Source: Methanobacteriota archaeon
GTDB lineage: Archaea > Hydrothermarchaeota > Hydrothermarchaeia > Hydrothermarchaeales > SZUA-236
Assembly: GCA_003230355.1 (NCBI GenBank)
Contig: QIDD01000015.1
Location: forward strand, 1 to 12,348
Reading direction: 5' to 3'
Length of the DNA: 12,348 nt
A program made the translations under genes and the position numbers. The notes under the pieces are model-generated. The model was not told the origin of the DNA, made no database searches, and saw only the letters and a list, made by a program, of their open reading frames with translations. Positions 1 through 7,829 of this stretch are shown in pieces. Every line of letters starts with the position of its first letter. The stretch's first letter is position 1.

Positions 1-426
1 GGTATTCCTGTGCTCTACGGCCCAAGTGGAATGGGCTACACACGGCTTCTCGTGGGCAGAAAAGACAAGCCTGAGACCTGGAAAGGCTTTGACGCCCGAA
101 CCGGCGACGAGGTAATACTCGACCCCGCCCCTGACGAGCTTATCACGATTGCCGAAAACAAGGCAGAGGCGATAGTGAAGATCGCCCGAAACGTGATTCG
201 GCCAAACGACGGCAGCATGGGTCGTGTGATAAAGATATCCCATTACATGGACATTCATAAAAAGTATTTTGGCACAGTCCCTCCTGACCTGCATCTTTAT
301 ATCAGGAACGAAAAAGATATTCCCATAACCAAAAAGGATGAGATAAAAAAGATTCTAAAGAAGCAGGGCTGGAAGGAGAAGACGATTCCTGATCCTACTA
401 TGGTTGAGCGGCTGGTGAGGAAGTAG
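1..426 (+). CDS. cdhA: CO dehydrogenase/acetyl-CoA synthase alpha subunit CdhA, C-terminal part (5' cut by window edge)
   Basis: This is the last 141 codons of the alpha subunit of the archaeal acetyl-CoA decarbonylase/synthase complex. With CdhB it forms the nickel-iron CO dehydrogenase component that interconverts CO2 and CO in the cytoplasm. The frame is open from base 1, so the GTG at position 10 is an internal Val codon and not a start. Family-like stretches include an IRPNDGSMGR segment followed by KISHYMDIHKKYFG, which match the C-terminal region of archaeal CdhA as I know it. The metal-cluster cysteines lie upstream, outside the window. Full-length CdhA is usually close to 800 residues, so about four fifths is missing here only because of the edge. 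The stop TAG lies one base before the cdhB start, which indicates an operon. The family is clear from this tail together with the two following genes. Confidence 0.9.
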   Translation, partial: GIPVLYGPSGMGYTRLLVGRKDKPETWKGFDARTGDEVILDPAPDELITIAENKAEAIVKIARNVIRPNDGSMGRVIKISHYMDIHKKYFGTVPPDLHLYIRNEKDIPITKKDEIKKILKKQGWKEKTIPDPTMVERLVRK

Positions 427-427
427 C

Positions 428-931
428 ATGATTCGACGACCTATAGCATGGAGGCCCACGGCGCGGACCGGGCCAAAACAGGGTGTAGCGGTAAATGCAG
501 GCACAGTAAAACGGATTATTAAGGAGGCTGAAAACCCGATTCTAGTGGCCGGGCCGAAGGTGCGCCACGAACCGGCGCTTTTTGATGCTGTAGTCGGGAT
601 TTCAAAGAAATATGGGCTTCCGATCTTTGCAACAGGCGGTTCTATCAAGGCTTTTTCAGAAAAGAGTGTTTCTGCCGAGCAAGTGAGCCTGCTCCATCTC
701 ACCAACTTGCTCATTGATCCTGAGTGGAAGACTGAGAATGGACGAGTGGATGTGGCTGTTTTCATCGGAACCGAGTATGCGATTGCAAACAATATTTTCT
801 CAACGCTAAAGAACTGGGGAGATGTGAAGACGGTGAGCGTCTCGCCCTATTTCCAGCCGAACGCCGCGGTTTCATTTGCTAATCTTAACGATGAGGTGTT
901 CAAGGAACATCTTGAAGAGTTGAAAGGGTGA
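428..931 (+). CDS. cdhB: CO dehydrogenase/acetyl-CoA synthase epsilon subunit CdhB
   Basis: 167 residues, the usual size for the epsilon subunit, which binds CdhA as an alpha2-epsilon2 CO dehydrogenase and is thought to help electron transfer to or from the iron-sulfur centres. The family pattern is visible as a Rossmann-like core: a strand with ILVAGPKV near residue 36, a GLPIFATGGS segment near residue 64, a VDVAVFIGTEYAIAN segment near residue 107, and a closing strand with KTVSVSPYFQPNAA near residue 134. The ATG at 428 is preceded by GGTGAGG at 414-420, a good Shine-Dalgarno with 7-base spacing, which lies inside the end of cdhA. Gene order alpha-epsilon-beta is the standard archaeal order. 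Nothing looks damaged in this gene, in contrast to cdhC immediately downstream. Confidence 0.9.
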   Translation: MIRRPIAWRPTARTGPKQGVAVNAGTVKRIIKEAENPILVAGPKVRHEPALFDAVVGISKKYGLPIFATGGSIKAFSEKSVSAEQVSLLHLTNLLIDPEWKTENGRVDVAVFIGTEYAIANNIFSTLKNWGDVKTVSVSPYFQPNAAVSFANLNDEVFKEHLEELKG

Positions 932-937
932 TATGAT

Positions 938-2282
938 ATGACGAAGATTCCAGTTGATGTAGGGATGATCTATGAGGGGGAGAGGATACGTAAGAACGCG
1001 ATGCATGTGGAGTTTGGAGGGCCCAAGTCCTTTGGCGCAGAGCTCTTCAGGGTTGCCGGAAGCGATGCTGTGGGTAAAGACAAGGTCACTGTAGTAGGGC
1101 CTGACATACCTGAGATGGCTGAAGGGGCCAGGATCCCGCTTGGCATGTTTATCCGTGCTGCAGGAAAAAAGCTTGAAGAAGACCTTGAAGGCGTGTTCGA
1201 GCGGCGCATGCACTATTACTTTAATTATATCCAGGGTTTCATGCACCTCAACTCCCGTGACACTATATGGTGCAGGCTGAACAAGGATGCTTTTAAAGCA
1301 GGCCTCAAGTTCGAGCATATTGGTGCTGCGATTATCGATCTTTTCAAAAAGGAATATGATGTTATCGAGAAGATGGACCTCACATTCTACACTGATGAGA
1401 AGGCGGTGAACGAGTTCATTGAGCAGGCCCGCGCAGTCTATGAGAAGAGGGATGCCAGGCTTCGGGGCATGAAGGATGAGGATGTGGATGTTTTCTACGG
1501 CTGCGTGCTCTGCCAGAGTTTTGCGCCTGAGCATATGTGCACGATCTCGCCTGAGCGTATTTCAAGCTGCGGCTCTATTTCATGGTTCGACGGCCGGGCG
1601 GCTGTTAAGGTTGATCGAGATTAAAAAAGGCGAGGTTATCGACGCGGTGAAGGGTGAGTATTCCGGCGTTAACGCGATGACTGAGAAGAAATCCGGCGGC
1701 GCAGTTGACAGGATATTTCTGCACAGCATATTTGAGTATCCCCACACATCCTGCGGATGCTTCGAAGCTATTGCATTTTATATCCCTGAGGTAGACGGCC
1801 TCGGCGTTGTGCACAGAAGCTTCAAAGGCACAACGCCATTCGGCATACCCTTTTCCACGATGGCAGGTCAGACCGGCGGCGGCCAGCAGCTTGAGGGCTT
1901 TGCAGGTGTTGCAATCGAGTATGTTCGTTCGCCGAAGTTTTTCATCGCCGACGGCGGCCATGATCGATTGGTGTGGCTTCCAAAGGATCTCAAAGAGCGC
2001 TTCTACGACGACATTCCTGAGGGTGTGCGTGACAAGATCGCAACTGAAGAAGATGCAACAGACCTTGATTCGCTGAAGGCCTATCTCGAAAAGGTAAATC
2101 ATCCAGTGGTTTCGCGGTGGAAAACCGAGGAAGCGGCTCCCGCGCCTGGCGCTCCTGTTGCCGAGATATCTGAGCTTACAATGCCAATGTCAGGCATGCC
2201 CATTGCTGCAGGCGGCGGCATAACAATCACATTCAAAAACGCAAAGATCTATGCTGAGAAAGTGATTATCAAGAAGAAGTGA
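938..2282 (+). pseudogene. cdhC: Acetyl-CoA synthase beta subunit CdhC, frameshifted by a small internal deletion
   Basis: CdhC carries the nickel A-cluster that makes or cleaves acetyl-CoA from CO, a corrinoid methyl group and CoA. The reading is split. Bases 938-1624 encode the N-terminal half, with the A-cluster pattern C-x2-C-x8-C-x9-C at Cys189, 192, 201 and 211, then CGSISWFDGRAAVKVD before it drifts to a TAA. From about 1617 to 2282 the following frame (+1) continues with EIKKGEVIDAVKGEYSGVN, then HTSCGCFEAIAFYIPEVDG with the remaining A-cluster Cys pair (codons 1752 and 1758), and the Pro/Ala/Gly-rich tail ending in a KIYAEKVIIKKK-type motif. The family normally has about six residues of the form P-x-G-P-x-F between VD and the EI..GE segment. 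They are absent here, so 14-17 bases have been lost. GGTGA at 927-931 serves as ribosome binding site for ATG 938. A restart at ATG 1677 would give only the C-terminal half. The lesion may be a true mutation or an assembly error. Confidence 0.85.
1613..1624 (+). other. Deletion/frameshift junction in cdhC
   Basis: The upstream frame reads Val-Asp at 1610-1615, then CGA GAT TAA, stopping at 1622-1624. The downstream frame reads Glu-Ile-Lys-Lys-Gly-Glu from 1617. The shift needs a loss of bases equal to 2 modulo 3. Restoring the family sequence VDP-x-GP-x-(F)-EI requires 14 or 17 bases, both of which satisfy this. GATC at 1613-1616 could be the remnant of a short direct repeat that mediated the deletion, but the parent sequence is not visible, so that is speculation. 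Confidence 0.75.
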
Positions 2283-2313
2283 AATATCTTCTTCTAACCA
2301 TTTTTTCTTTTTT
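2272..2313 (+). terminator. Hairpin and T-run terminator of the cdh operon
   Basis: A perfect 8-bp stem pairs AGAAGAAG (2272-2279) with CTTCTTCT (2288-2295) around an 8-base loop that contains the cdhC stop codon. After five further bases comes T6-C-T6 (2301-2313). T-rich tracts alone can terminate archaeal transcription. The stem is AG/CT-only and may or may not matter. The position directly before a new promoter supports an operon end here. Confidence 0.7.
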
Positions 2314-2352
2314 AGAAACATTTTTATAAACAGCATGCTATGTTATGTTAAT
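2314..2352 (+). promoter_or_regulatory. TATA-box promoter for the hydrolase-kinase operon
   Basis: A strong archaeal TATA element TTTTTATAAA lies at 2321-2330, with an A-rich BRE-like AGAAAC just upstream. Archaeal transcription normally begins about 25 bases downstream of the box centre, which places the start near 2352. It directly follows the terminator of the cdh operon. Sequence-based prediction only. Confidence 0.6.
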
Positions 2353-2375
2353 TGTCTTTAGATAACCTTAATCTC

Positions 2376-3194
2376 ATGTCAATAAAAAAGACTGTTAAAG
2401 CGGGGGGACATGCTGTTTCCTATCTTGAGCAGGGCGCTGGAACTCCTTTATTATTGATTCATGGCATAACAACTTATTCTTTTATCTGGAAAGATATGAT
2501 TCCAGAGCTTTCAAGTGGTTTTCGAGTTCTTGCCCTTGATCTCTTGGGATGCGGAGATTCTGAAAAACCGCAGGATGCTAGTTACTCTATTTCTGCTCAG
2601 ACTGATTTGGTCTCTGATTTCATGGATGCCCTAGATATTAAACATGTGCACTTAGTTACGCATGACATCGGCGGCGGCATCGGTCAAATTTTTTCCGTGC
2701 GTTATCCTGATAAGATACGCTCACTCACGCTGATTAACACTATTGGCTATGATTATTGGCCTGTTCAGCCCATTACAACCATGAGAATACCTATTTTTAG
2801 GGAAATAGGCCTTGCCGCAATTGACCATGGTTTTTTCAAGCTTCTGATTAAAAGAGGAGTTTATCATAAAGAGAGGGTTACAGATGATGTAGTGGCGCTT
2901 TTCAAAGCACCATTAAAAACACCTGAGGGGCGCAGAGGTTTTTTGCGGCTTGCAAAGCACCTCGACAACCGCCAGCTGATGGAAATCGAAAAGGACATTA
3001 AGAAACTAACCCTTCCAGTTCTCATAATACGGGGTGATAAAGACCCTTATCTTCCTGCTGATATTTCTCAGAGGCTTCAGCGCGACATCAAAGGTTCAAA
3101 GCTTGCTGTCGTTGAAACAGGCGGCCACTTCATACAACTTGATGAGCCTGAGATGTTAGTGAAAAAGATAACTCAATTTATTAAGGCCAGTTGA
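2376..3194 (+). CDS. Alpha/beta hydrolase with an aspartate nucleophile (epoxide hydrolase/haloalkane dehalogenase-like)
   Basis: 272 residues with a full alpha/beta-hydrolase fold pattern: LLLIHGITTYSFIW (HG oxyanion motif), then FRVLALDLLGCGDSEKP. The nucleophile elbow reads VTHDIGGGIG, where Asp97 replaces the usual Ser. The catalytic acid is probably Asp223 in GDKDPYLP, and the base is His251 in GGHFIQLDEPE. An Asp nucleophile is characteristic of epoxide hydrolases, haloalkane dehalogenases and related enzymes that form an ester intermediate. The Trp that follows Asp in classical dehalogenases is Ile here, so halide chemistry is doubtful. No signal peptide is seen, so it is likely cytoplasmic. 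ATG 2376 fits the family N-terminus. An in-frame TTG at 2352 sits almost on the predicted transcription start and would be leaderless. The stop is 13 bases before the kinase start, so co-transcription is likely. The substrate cannot be named. Confidence 0.85.
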   Translation: MSIKKTVKAGGHAVSYLEQGAGTPLLLIHGITTYSFIWKDMIPELSSGFRVLALDLLGCGDSEKPQDASYSISAQTDLVSDFMDALDIKHVHLVTHDIGGGIGQIFSVRYPDKIRSLTLINTIGYDYWPVQPITTMRIPIFREIGLAAIDHGFFKLLIKRGVYHKERVTDDVVALFKAPLKTPEGRRGFLRLAKHLDNRQLMEIEKDIKKLTLPVLIIRGDKDPYLPADISQRLQRDIKGSKLAVVETGGHFIQLDEPEMLVKKITQFIKAS

Positions 3195-3207
3195 AAGGAA
3201 ATGAGTG

Positions 3208-6200
3208 ATGAGTGAAAAAGAAGAGACTGCTCGGCTGAAGCAGGAAATCAGCCTGCTTCGAGAAGAACGAGATCAACTCCTTGAGTCTACAGAAGACATT
3301 CATGTGATGTCTAATTTTTCCCAAATTATCCAGAAGCTTGAGCATAAGGGGGAGATAATCGAGTGTCTCCTTGAACATGTCTGCCTTGTGAAGGATCTGC
3401 CTTACGCATCCTATCTTGAAGCTGAGAACGGGAACCACCGGATTGTCTATGAACATGTAAATTCTGAGGTGAATTCCCTCCTTGGCAGGGTTTTTAATAA
3501 CTCTGAAATTCCATCGGTTATCAAAAGCTATAATCTTAATAAGCTCTGTTTAAAAGGGCCTAATAACACTCGCAAGGGGGAGTCCATTTTTCCAAATCCG
3601 CCTGAAGGTAAATCTATTGCTGAGTCTTGTCTCATACCACTTCGGTTCGTGGAAACTTCTATTGGTGTTGTATTGGTCTGCGATTTTAAGCAAAGCCCAA
3701 ATTTTTCGGATTCGATTGGTCAATTATTGGGTCGTCTAGTTCTAATTGCAAGCTCCCGCATTGAGACTCTTGAGATACTTCGCAGTATCGAGACTCTTAA
3801 TGTCAGGCTCAGGGCGCGTTTGTCTGAAAAAAAAGAGCAGCTTTCTGAAACCCAGGAGAGGTATCGGAAGTTAATTGAAAATGCAAATGATGCTATATTC
3901 ATCGCCGACGCGGAGTCTGGTTTAATTATTGATGCAAATAAAAAGGCTGAGGCGCTCATTGGACGGCCAAAGAGTGAAATTATCGGAACGAATCAAACAG
4001 AGCTTCATCCAAAAGGAGAGGCTGAAAAATACAGAAAACTCTTCGAGGAGCATCTCAGATCTGGGCGGGCCATTTCAGATCCGGTGTTTGTGGTGAACAA
4101 AGCTGGTGAGAAGATTCCAGTGGAGATCAGCGCCAGTGTAACTGAAATAGGTGGGAAAAAGATTATTCAAGGCATCTTCAGAGACCTCCACGAAAGGATA
4201 AAGACGGAGGAGGCTCTGCAGGAGAGTGAGGAGCGGTATCGCTCGCTCTTTGAAAATTCTATTGAAGGGATTGCAATCTCCAAAGGGGACGAGGTGATAA
4301 CTGCGAACAAAGCTGTTTTAGAAATGTTTGGCTACGATTCGGTTGAGGAATTCAAGAGCATCCCTCTGTTGGACCATGTTGCGCCTGAGAGCAGGGAACT
4401 GATCCTAGACCGGATAAAGAAGAGGCAAATGGGCGAAACCATATATCCATTCTTCAGATATAAAATCATATGCAAAGACGGCTCCATTAAAGATGTTGAA
4501 GCGGCTACAACGGGTGTGGCTATAAAAAATGAGCTCTACAGTTTAGGCACGTTTCGCGATGTCACCGAGCGTAAGAAGGCTGAAGAGGCGCTGCTGGAGA
4601 GCGAGGAGCGTTTTCGAAAGATTTTTGAGGAAGGGCCCTTGGGAATGATAATTACAGGGCTGGATTTTCGGTTTGTAAACGTTAATCCAACATTGTCAAG
4701 GATGCTAGGATATACTGAGCAAGAGCTATTAAAACTCTCTTTTCCAGATATTACCCCTCCAGATGACGTTGGACAAGACGTGGAAAATGCAAAAAAGCTG
4801 ATGAGGGGGGAGATCCCAATATATAGAACTGAAAAACGCTATATCCGGAAGGATAAGCATGTCCTTTGGATCAATCTAACCGCCACTCTGATCCGAAGTG
4901 AGGACAAAAAGCCCCAATATTTTCTGACAATGGTTGAGGACATCACCGCGCGCAAGCGAGCGGAGGAGGCGCTGGGCGAAAGCGAAGCGCGATTCCGTCA
5001 CTTGTCTGAAGCCGCCTTCGAGGCCATTGTGACTCATGACAAAGGCCTGGTCCTCGAAGCCAACGACCAATTCTATGCTATGTTCGGGTACCGGGCGGAT
5101 GAGCTACTCGGTAAGCAGACTATCATTAAGATAGTTGCCCCCGAGGCCAGAGAATTCATGAAAAAACAGATAGAAATTGGTGCCTTGGGACCTTATGAAT
5201 CTATCGGAGTTAGAAAGGACGGCACCAGGTTTCCGATGGAGATTCGCGTGAGAGAGTCTGAGTTCAAAGGGCGGCCGGTGAGGGTGGGAGCCATCATGGA
5301 CATCACTGAACGCAAGAAGGCGGAGGAGGCTCTGCGGGAGAGCGAGGAGAAATATAGGGGTCTTTACAACAGCATCAGAGACGCAATTCTGGTTGCAGAT
5401 ACCAATCGCAATATCATTGACTGCAATGCGGCATTCACTTCATTATTTGGTCACACCTTGGATGATATAAAAGGCAAACAGACAGTTTATGTGTATGAAA
5501 ATGAAGAAGATTTCAATGCCTTGGGCAAGGCTTTGAAAAAGCATTACGGAGAAGGCCCTTTCTTAAAGACAGTGAATTACAAAAAGAAAACAGGAGAGGT
5601 CTTTCCCGGAGAGACAAGCATATTCTATTTGACGGATAATACGGGGGAGGTGACAGGGTTCATTGGCCTGATCCGCGACATCACCGAGCGCAAAGAGGTG
5701 GAGGAGGCGCTGCAGGAGAGCGAGGAAAAATATCGTAATCTTGTAAACCAGAATAAGGACGCTATTTTCATCGGGAGCCTTGAAAACAATGTAACCTTTG
5801 CAAGCCCTGCCTGCGAGGCTATTTTCGGATACACCCCTGAGGAGTTCATGAACACCCCGGAGGTTGCCGCAAAAATCGTTCATCCAAGCTGCCAAAAACA
5901 GATGATCGAGTTCTGGACAAACTATGCAAAGACCAAGGTATTTCCTGAAAAACCGATGGAATGGGTTTGGATTCACAAAGACGGACGGACCGTGCACACT
6001 GAAAACACCCACACAAACATCTATGACAGGGACGGGAATGTTATCGGGTTTCAAACTGTTGCAAGAGACATAACAGAGCGCAAGAAGGCGGAGGAGCGGA
6101 TCAATGAGCTGAACAGGGACCTTGAATTGAAGGTGAGAGAAAGAACAGCCGAAGTTGAAGAACAAAAAGAGAGATTAACAGCAGCCAACGAAGAGCTGAC

Positions 6201-7821
6201 TTTGATGAACGAGGAGCTTATCGCAACCCGGGATGAGCTCCATGAACTAAACAGGACCCTTGAGAAAAAGGTTGAAGAAAGAACCGCACAGTGGAGGTTG
6301 AGCGAGAAGGTGTCCACCAGCCTGGGCAGGGTCATTGAAGAGTCGCTTAACGAGATATTTGTTTTTGATTCAGAGACCTTAAAATTTATCAACGTGAACC
6401 GGGGCGCCAGGGAAAACCTCGGATACACCATGGAAGAGCTAAAAAACCTCACGCCTCTGGACTTAAAACCTGAATTCACTCAAGAGCAATTCAACGAATT
6501 CATCAGACCCCTTAGAACCGGCGAGAAAGAGAAGATAGTTTTCAACACAGTCCATAAACGAAAGGACGGATCCCTCTACGACGTTGAGGTGCATTTGCAG
6601 CACTCGACCTTTGGCAATCAAAGTGCTTTTATTGCGGTTATCCTCGATACCACCGAGCGCAAGAAAGCGGAAGAAGATGTGGTGGCGCTTTCCAGATTCC
6701 CTGAAGAAAATCCGTATCCTGTTCTTCGAATAGCAAAGGATGGAACTGTTCTCTATAGTAATGAGGCGGGCTTATCAATGCTCAAACACTTTGGAAGTGC
6801 GGTAGGTAAGCCTATCAAAGGAGACTTGAAGGATTCAGTTTTTATCGCATATGAGACCGGAAAAAATGAATTGATCGAGGTCGAGTATGATAACAAGGTC
6901 TTTTCGGTTGATATTGTTCTTGGGGCAGATTTAGATTATGTTAATGTATATGGGCTCGAAATCACCGAGCGTAGGAAGGCCGAGGAGGAACTTGCCAAAC
7001 ACCGCTATCACCTTGAAGAGCTGGTGCAGGAGCGTACAAAGGAACTAAAAGATGTCAGTGATTCGCTTCGCAACATGCATGAGGATGTGAAACAGGCGAA
7101 CAAAACACTTGAAGATGCGAATCTCAAGCTGCTCGAAGCTGACAGGCTGAAATCAGTCTTTCTTGCCAGCATGAGCCATGAGCTCAGAACACCGCTCAAC
7201 TCGATAATCGGATTTACAGGTATAATACTGCAGGGTATGTCTGGAGAGCTAAATCCTGAGCAGAAAAAGCAGATTGAAATCGTCTATTCAAATTCTAAGC
7301 ATCTCCACAGCCTTATCGAAGATCTGCTTGACGTCTCAAAAATCGAGTCTGGCAAGGCTGAAATCGAGCCTGAGGAGTTTCCCATAGCAGATGTGGTTGG
7401 AGAGGTTATTGGAAGCCTGCGCCCTGAGATTGAGAGAAAAGGACTTACACTTAAGCTGTCTGTAGGAAAAACCGTTGTAGAAACTGACAGAAGATATTTC
7501 AAACAGATAATCATGAACCTCGCGGGTAACGCTGTGAAATACACGAGCAGCGGGAGCATTGAAATCGCGGCCTCAACACATGGTAAGTCAGTTGTTGTCT
7601 CTGTTTCTGACACAGGCAGAGGAGTTAAAAAAGACGATATGCCTCGTTTGTTTCAACCCTTTCAAACATTGGGCAGGCGTTCAAAAAGTTCTGGAACCGG
7701 TCTTGGGCTTTACCTTTCAAAACGGATTTCTGAGCGTCTCGGCGGAGAGTTGAATGGGAAAAGCGAATATCACAAAGGCTCGGTCTTCAGTCTTCGCCTG
7801 CCCCGGCATAGTGGGAAGTGA
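3208..7821 (+). CDS. Soluble multi-PAS sensor histidine kinase (GAF, 8 PAS, HisKA, HATPase_c)
   Basis: 1537 residues, far longer than most histidine kinases. Domains in order (approximate residues): short coiled coil 5-40; GAF-like 45-195, with a CLIPLRFVETSIGVVLV strand pattern; PAS domains near 218-330, 343-455, 467-580, 596-700, 716-826 and 841-957; a long coiled coil 957-1033; PAS 1036-1152; a shorter PAS 1158-1255 (NPYPVLRIAKDGTVLYSNEA); coiled coil 1260-1312; HisKA with the phosphoacceptor His1324 in SMSHELRTPLN; HATPase_c with the N-box Asn1441 (NLAGNAVKY), G1 box SDTGRGV, F-box region and G2 box GTGLGL. All catalytic motifs are present, so it should be active. There is no membrane segment, which implies sensing of an internal signal (redox, gas, small ligand). 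ATG 3208 has AAGGAA at 3195-3200 as ribosome binding site; a GTG at 3205 is the alternative. Most PAS domains end in a D-I-T-E-R-K-K-A-E-E-type linker. It probably phosphorylates the receiver encoded next. Confidence 0.95.
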   Translation: MSEKEETARLKQEISLLREERDQLLESTEDIHVMSNFSQIIQKLEHKGEIIECLLEHVCLVKDLPYASYLEAENGNHRIVYEHVNSEVNSLLGRVFNNSEIPSVIKSYNLNKLCLKGPNNTRKGESIFPNPPEGKSIAESCLIPLRFVETSIGVVLVCDFKQSPNFSDSIGQLLGRLVLIASSRIETLEILRSIETLNVRLRARLSEKKEQLSETQERYRKLIENANDAIFIADAESGLIIDANKKAEALIGRPKSEIIGTNQTELHPKGEAEKYRKLFEEHLRSGRAISDPVFVVNKAGEKIPVEISASVTEIGGKKIIQGIFRDLHERIKTEEALQESEERYRSLFENSIEGIAISKGDEVITANKAVLEMFGYDSVEEFKSIPLLDHVAPESRELILDRIKKRQMGETIYPFFRYKIICKDGSIKDVEAATTGVAIKNELYSLGTFRDVTERKKAEEALLESEERFRKIFEEGPLGMIITGLDFRFVNVNPTLSRMLGYTEQELLKLSFPDITPPDDVGQDVENAKKLMRGEIPIYRTEKRYIRKDKHVLWINLTATLIRSEDKKPQYFLTMVEDITARKRAEEALGESEARFRHLSEAAFEAIVTHDKGLVLEANDQFYAMFGYRADELLGKQTIIKIVAPEAREFMKKQIEIGALGPYESIGVRKDGTRFPMEIRVRESEFKGRPVRVGAIMDITERKKAEEALRESEEKYRGLYNSIRDAILVADTNRNIIDCNAAFTSLFGHTLDDIKGKQTVYVYENEEDFNALGKALKKHYGEGPFLKTVNYKKKTGEVFPGETSIFYLTDNTGEVTGFIGLIRDITERKEVEEALQESEEKYRNLVNQNKDAIFIGSLENNVTFASPACEAIFGYTPEEFMNTPEVAAKIVHPSCQKQMIEFWTNYAKTKVFPEKPMEWVWIHKDGRTVHTENTHTNIYDRDGNVIGFQTVARDITERKKAEERINELNRDLELKVRERTAEVEEQKERLTAANEELTLMNEELIATRDELHELNRTLEKKVEERTAQWRLSEKVSTSLGRVIEESLNEIFVFDSETLKFINVNRGARENLGYTMEELKNLTPLDLKPEFTQEQFNEFIRPLRTGEKEKIVFNTVHKRKDGSLYDVEVHLQHSTFGNQSAFIAVILDTTERKKAEEDVVALSRFPEENPYPVLRIAKDGTVLYSNEAGLSMLKHFGSAVGKPIKGDLKDSVFIAYETGKNELIEVEYDNKVFSVDIVLGADLDYVNVYGLEITERRKAEEELAKHRYHLEELVQERTKELKDVSDSLRNMHEDVKQANKTLEDANLKLLEADRLKSVFLASMSHELRTPLNSIIGFTGIILQGMSGELNPEQKKQIEIVYSNSKHLHSLIEDLLDVSKIESGKAEIEPEEFPIADVVGEVIGSLRPEIERKGLTLKLSVGKTVVETDRRYFKQIIMNLAGNAVKYTSSGSIEIAASTHGKSVVVSVSDTGRGVKKDDMPRLFQPFQTLGRRSKSSGTGLGLYLSKRISERLGGELNGKSEYHKGSVFSLRLPRHSGK
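4189..6990 (+). repeat. Recurrent PAS-linker coding segments inside the kinase gene
   Basis: Eight segments encoding versions of the linker D-I-T-E-R-K-K-A-E-E-A-L-x-E-S-E-E occur at about 4189, 4558, 4939, 5299, 5677, 6067, 6650 and 6961. Several are close at DNA level as well, for example GAGCGCAAGAAGGCGGAGGA-type stretches. They look more GC-rich than the PAS cores around them. Spacing is about 360-390 bases for the first six, one PAS unit each. This fits growth of the gene by duplication of PAS-plus-linker modules, with recombination keeping the linkers alike. Confidence 0.7.
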
Positions 7822-7829
7822 GAGGAGTT

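Noticed and set aside
872..1534. 220-codon open frame on the minus strand
   Set aside because: It lies antisense to cdhC, whose codons match a known family. The antisense translation has no recognisable domain and no start signals.
1610..1632. Programmed ribosomal frameshift in cdhC
   Set aside because: The A6 tract lies after the TAA of the upstream frame, the change needed is +1, and conserved residues are missing at the junction. A deletion explains all of this more simply.
1476..2282. Separate 268-codon gene starting at 1476
   Set aside because: Its first 47 codons overlap cdhC in the wrong frame and are meaningless. Only the part from about 1617 matches CdhC, so it is the second half of the same gene.
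5563..6165. 200-codon minus-strand frame inside the kinase gene
   Set aside because: It is a shadow of the PAS5-PAS6 coding sequence, where the linker repeats keep antisense frames open. No independent evidence.
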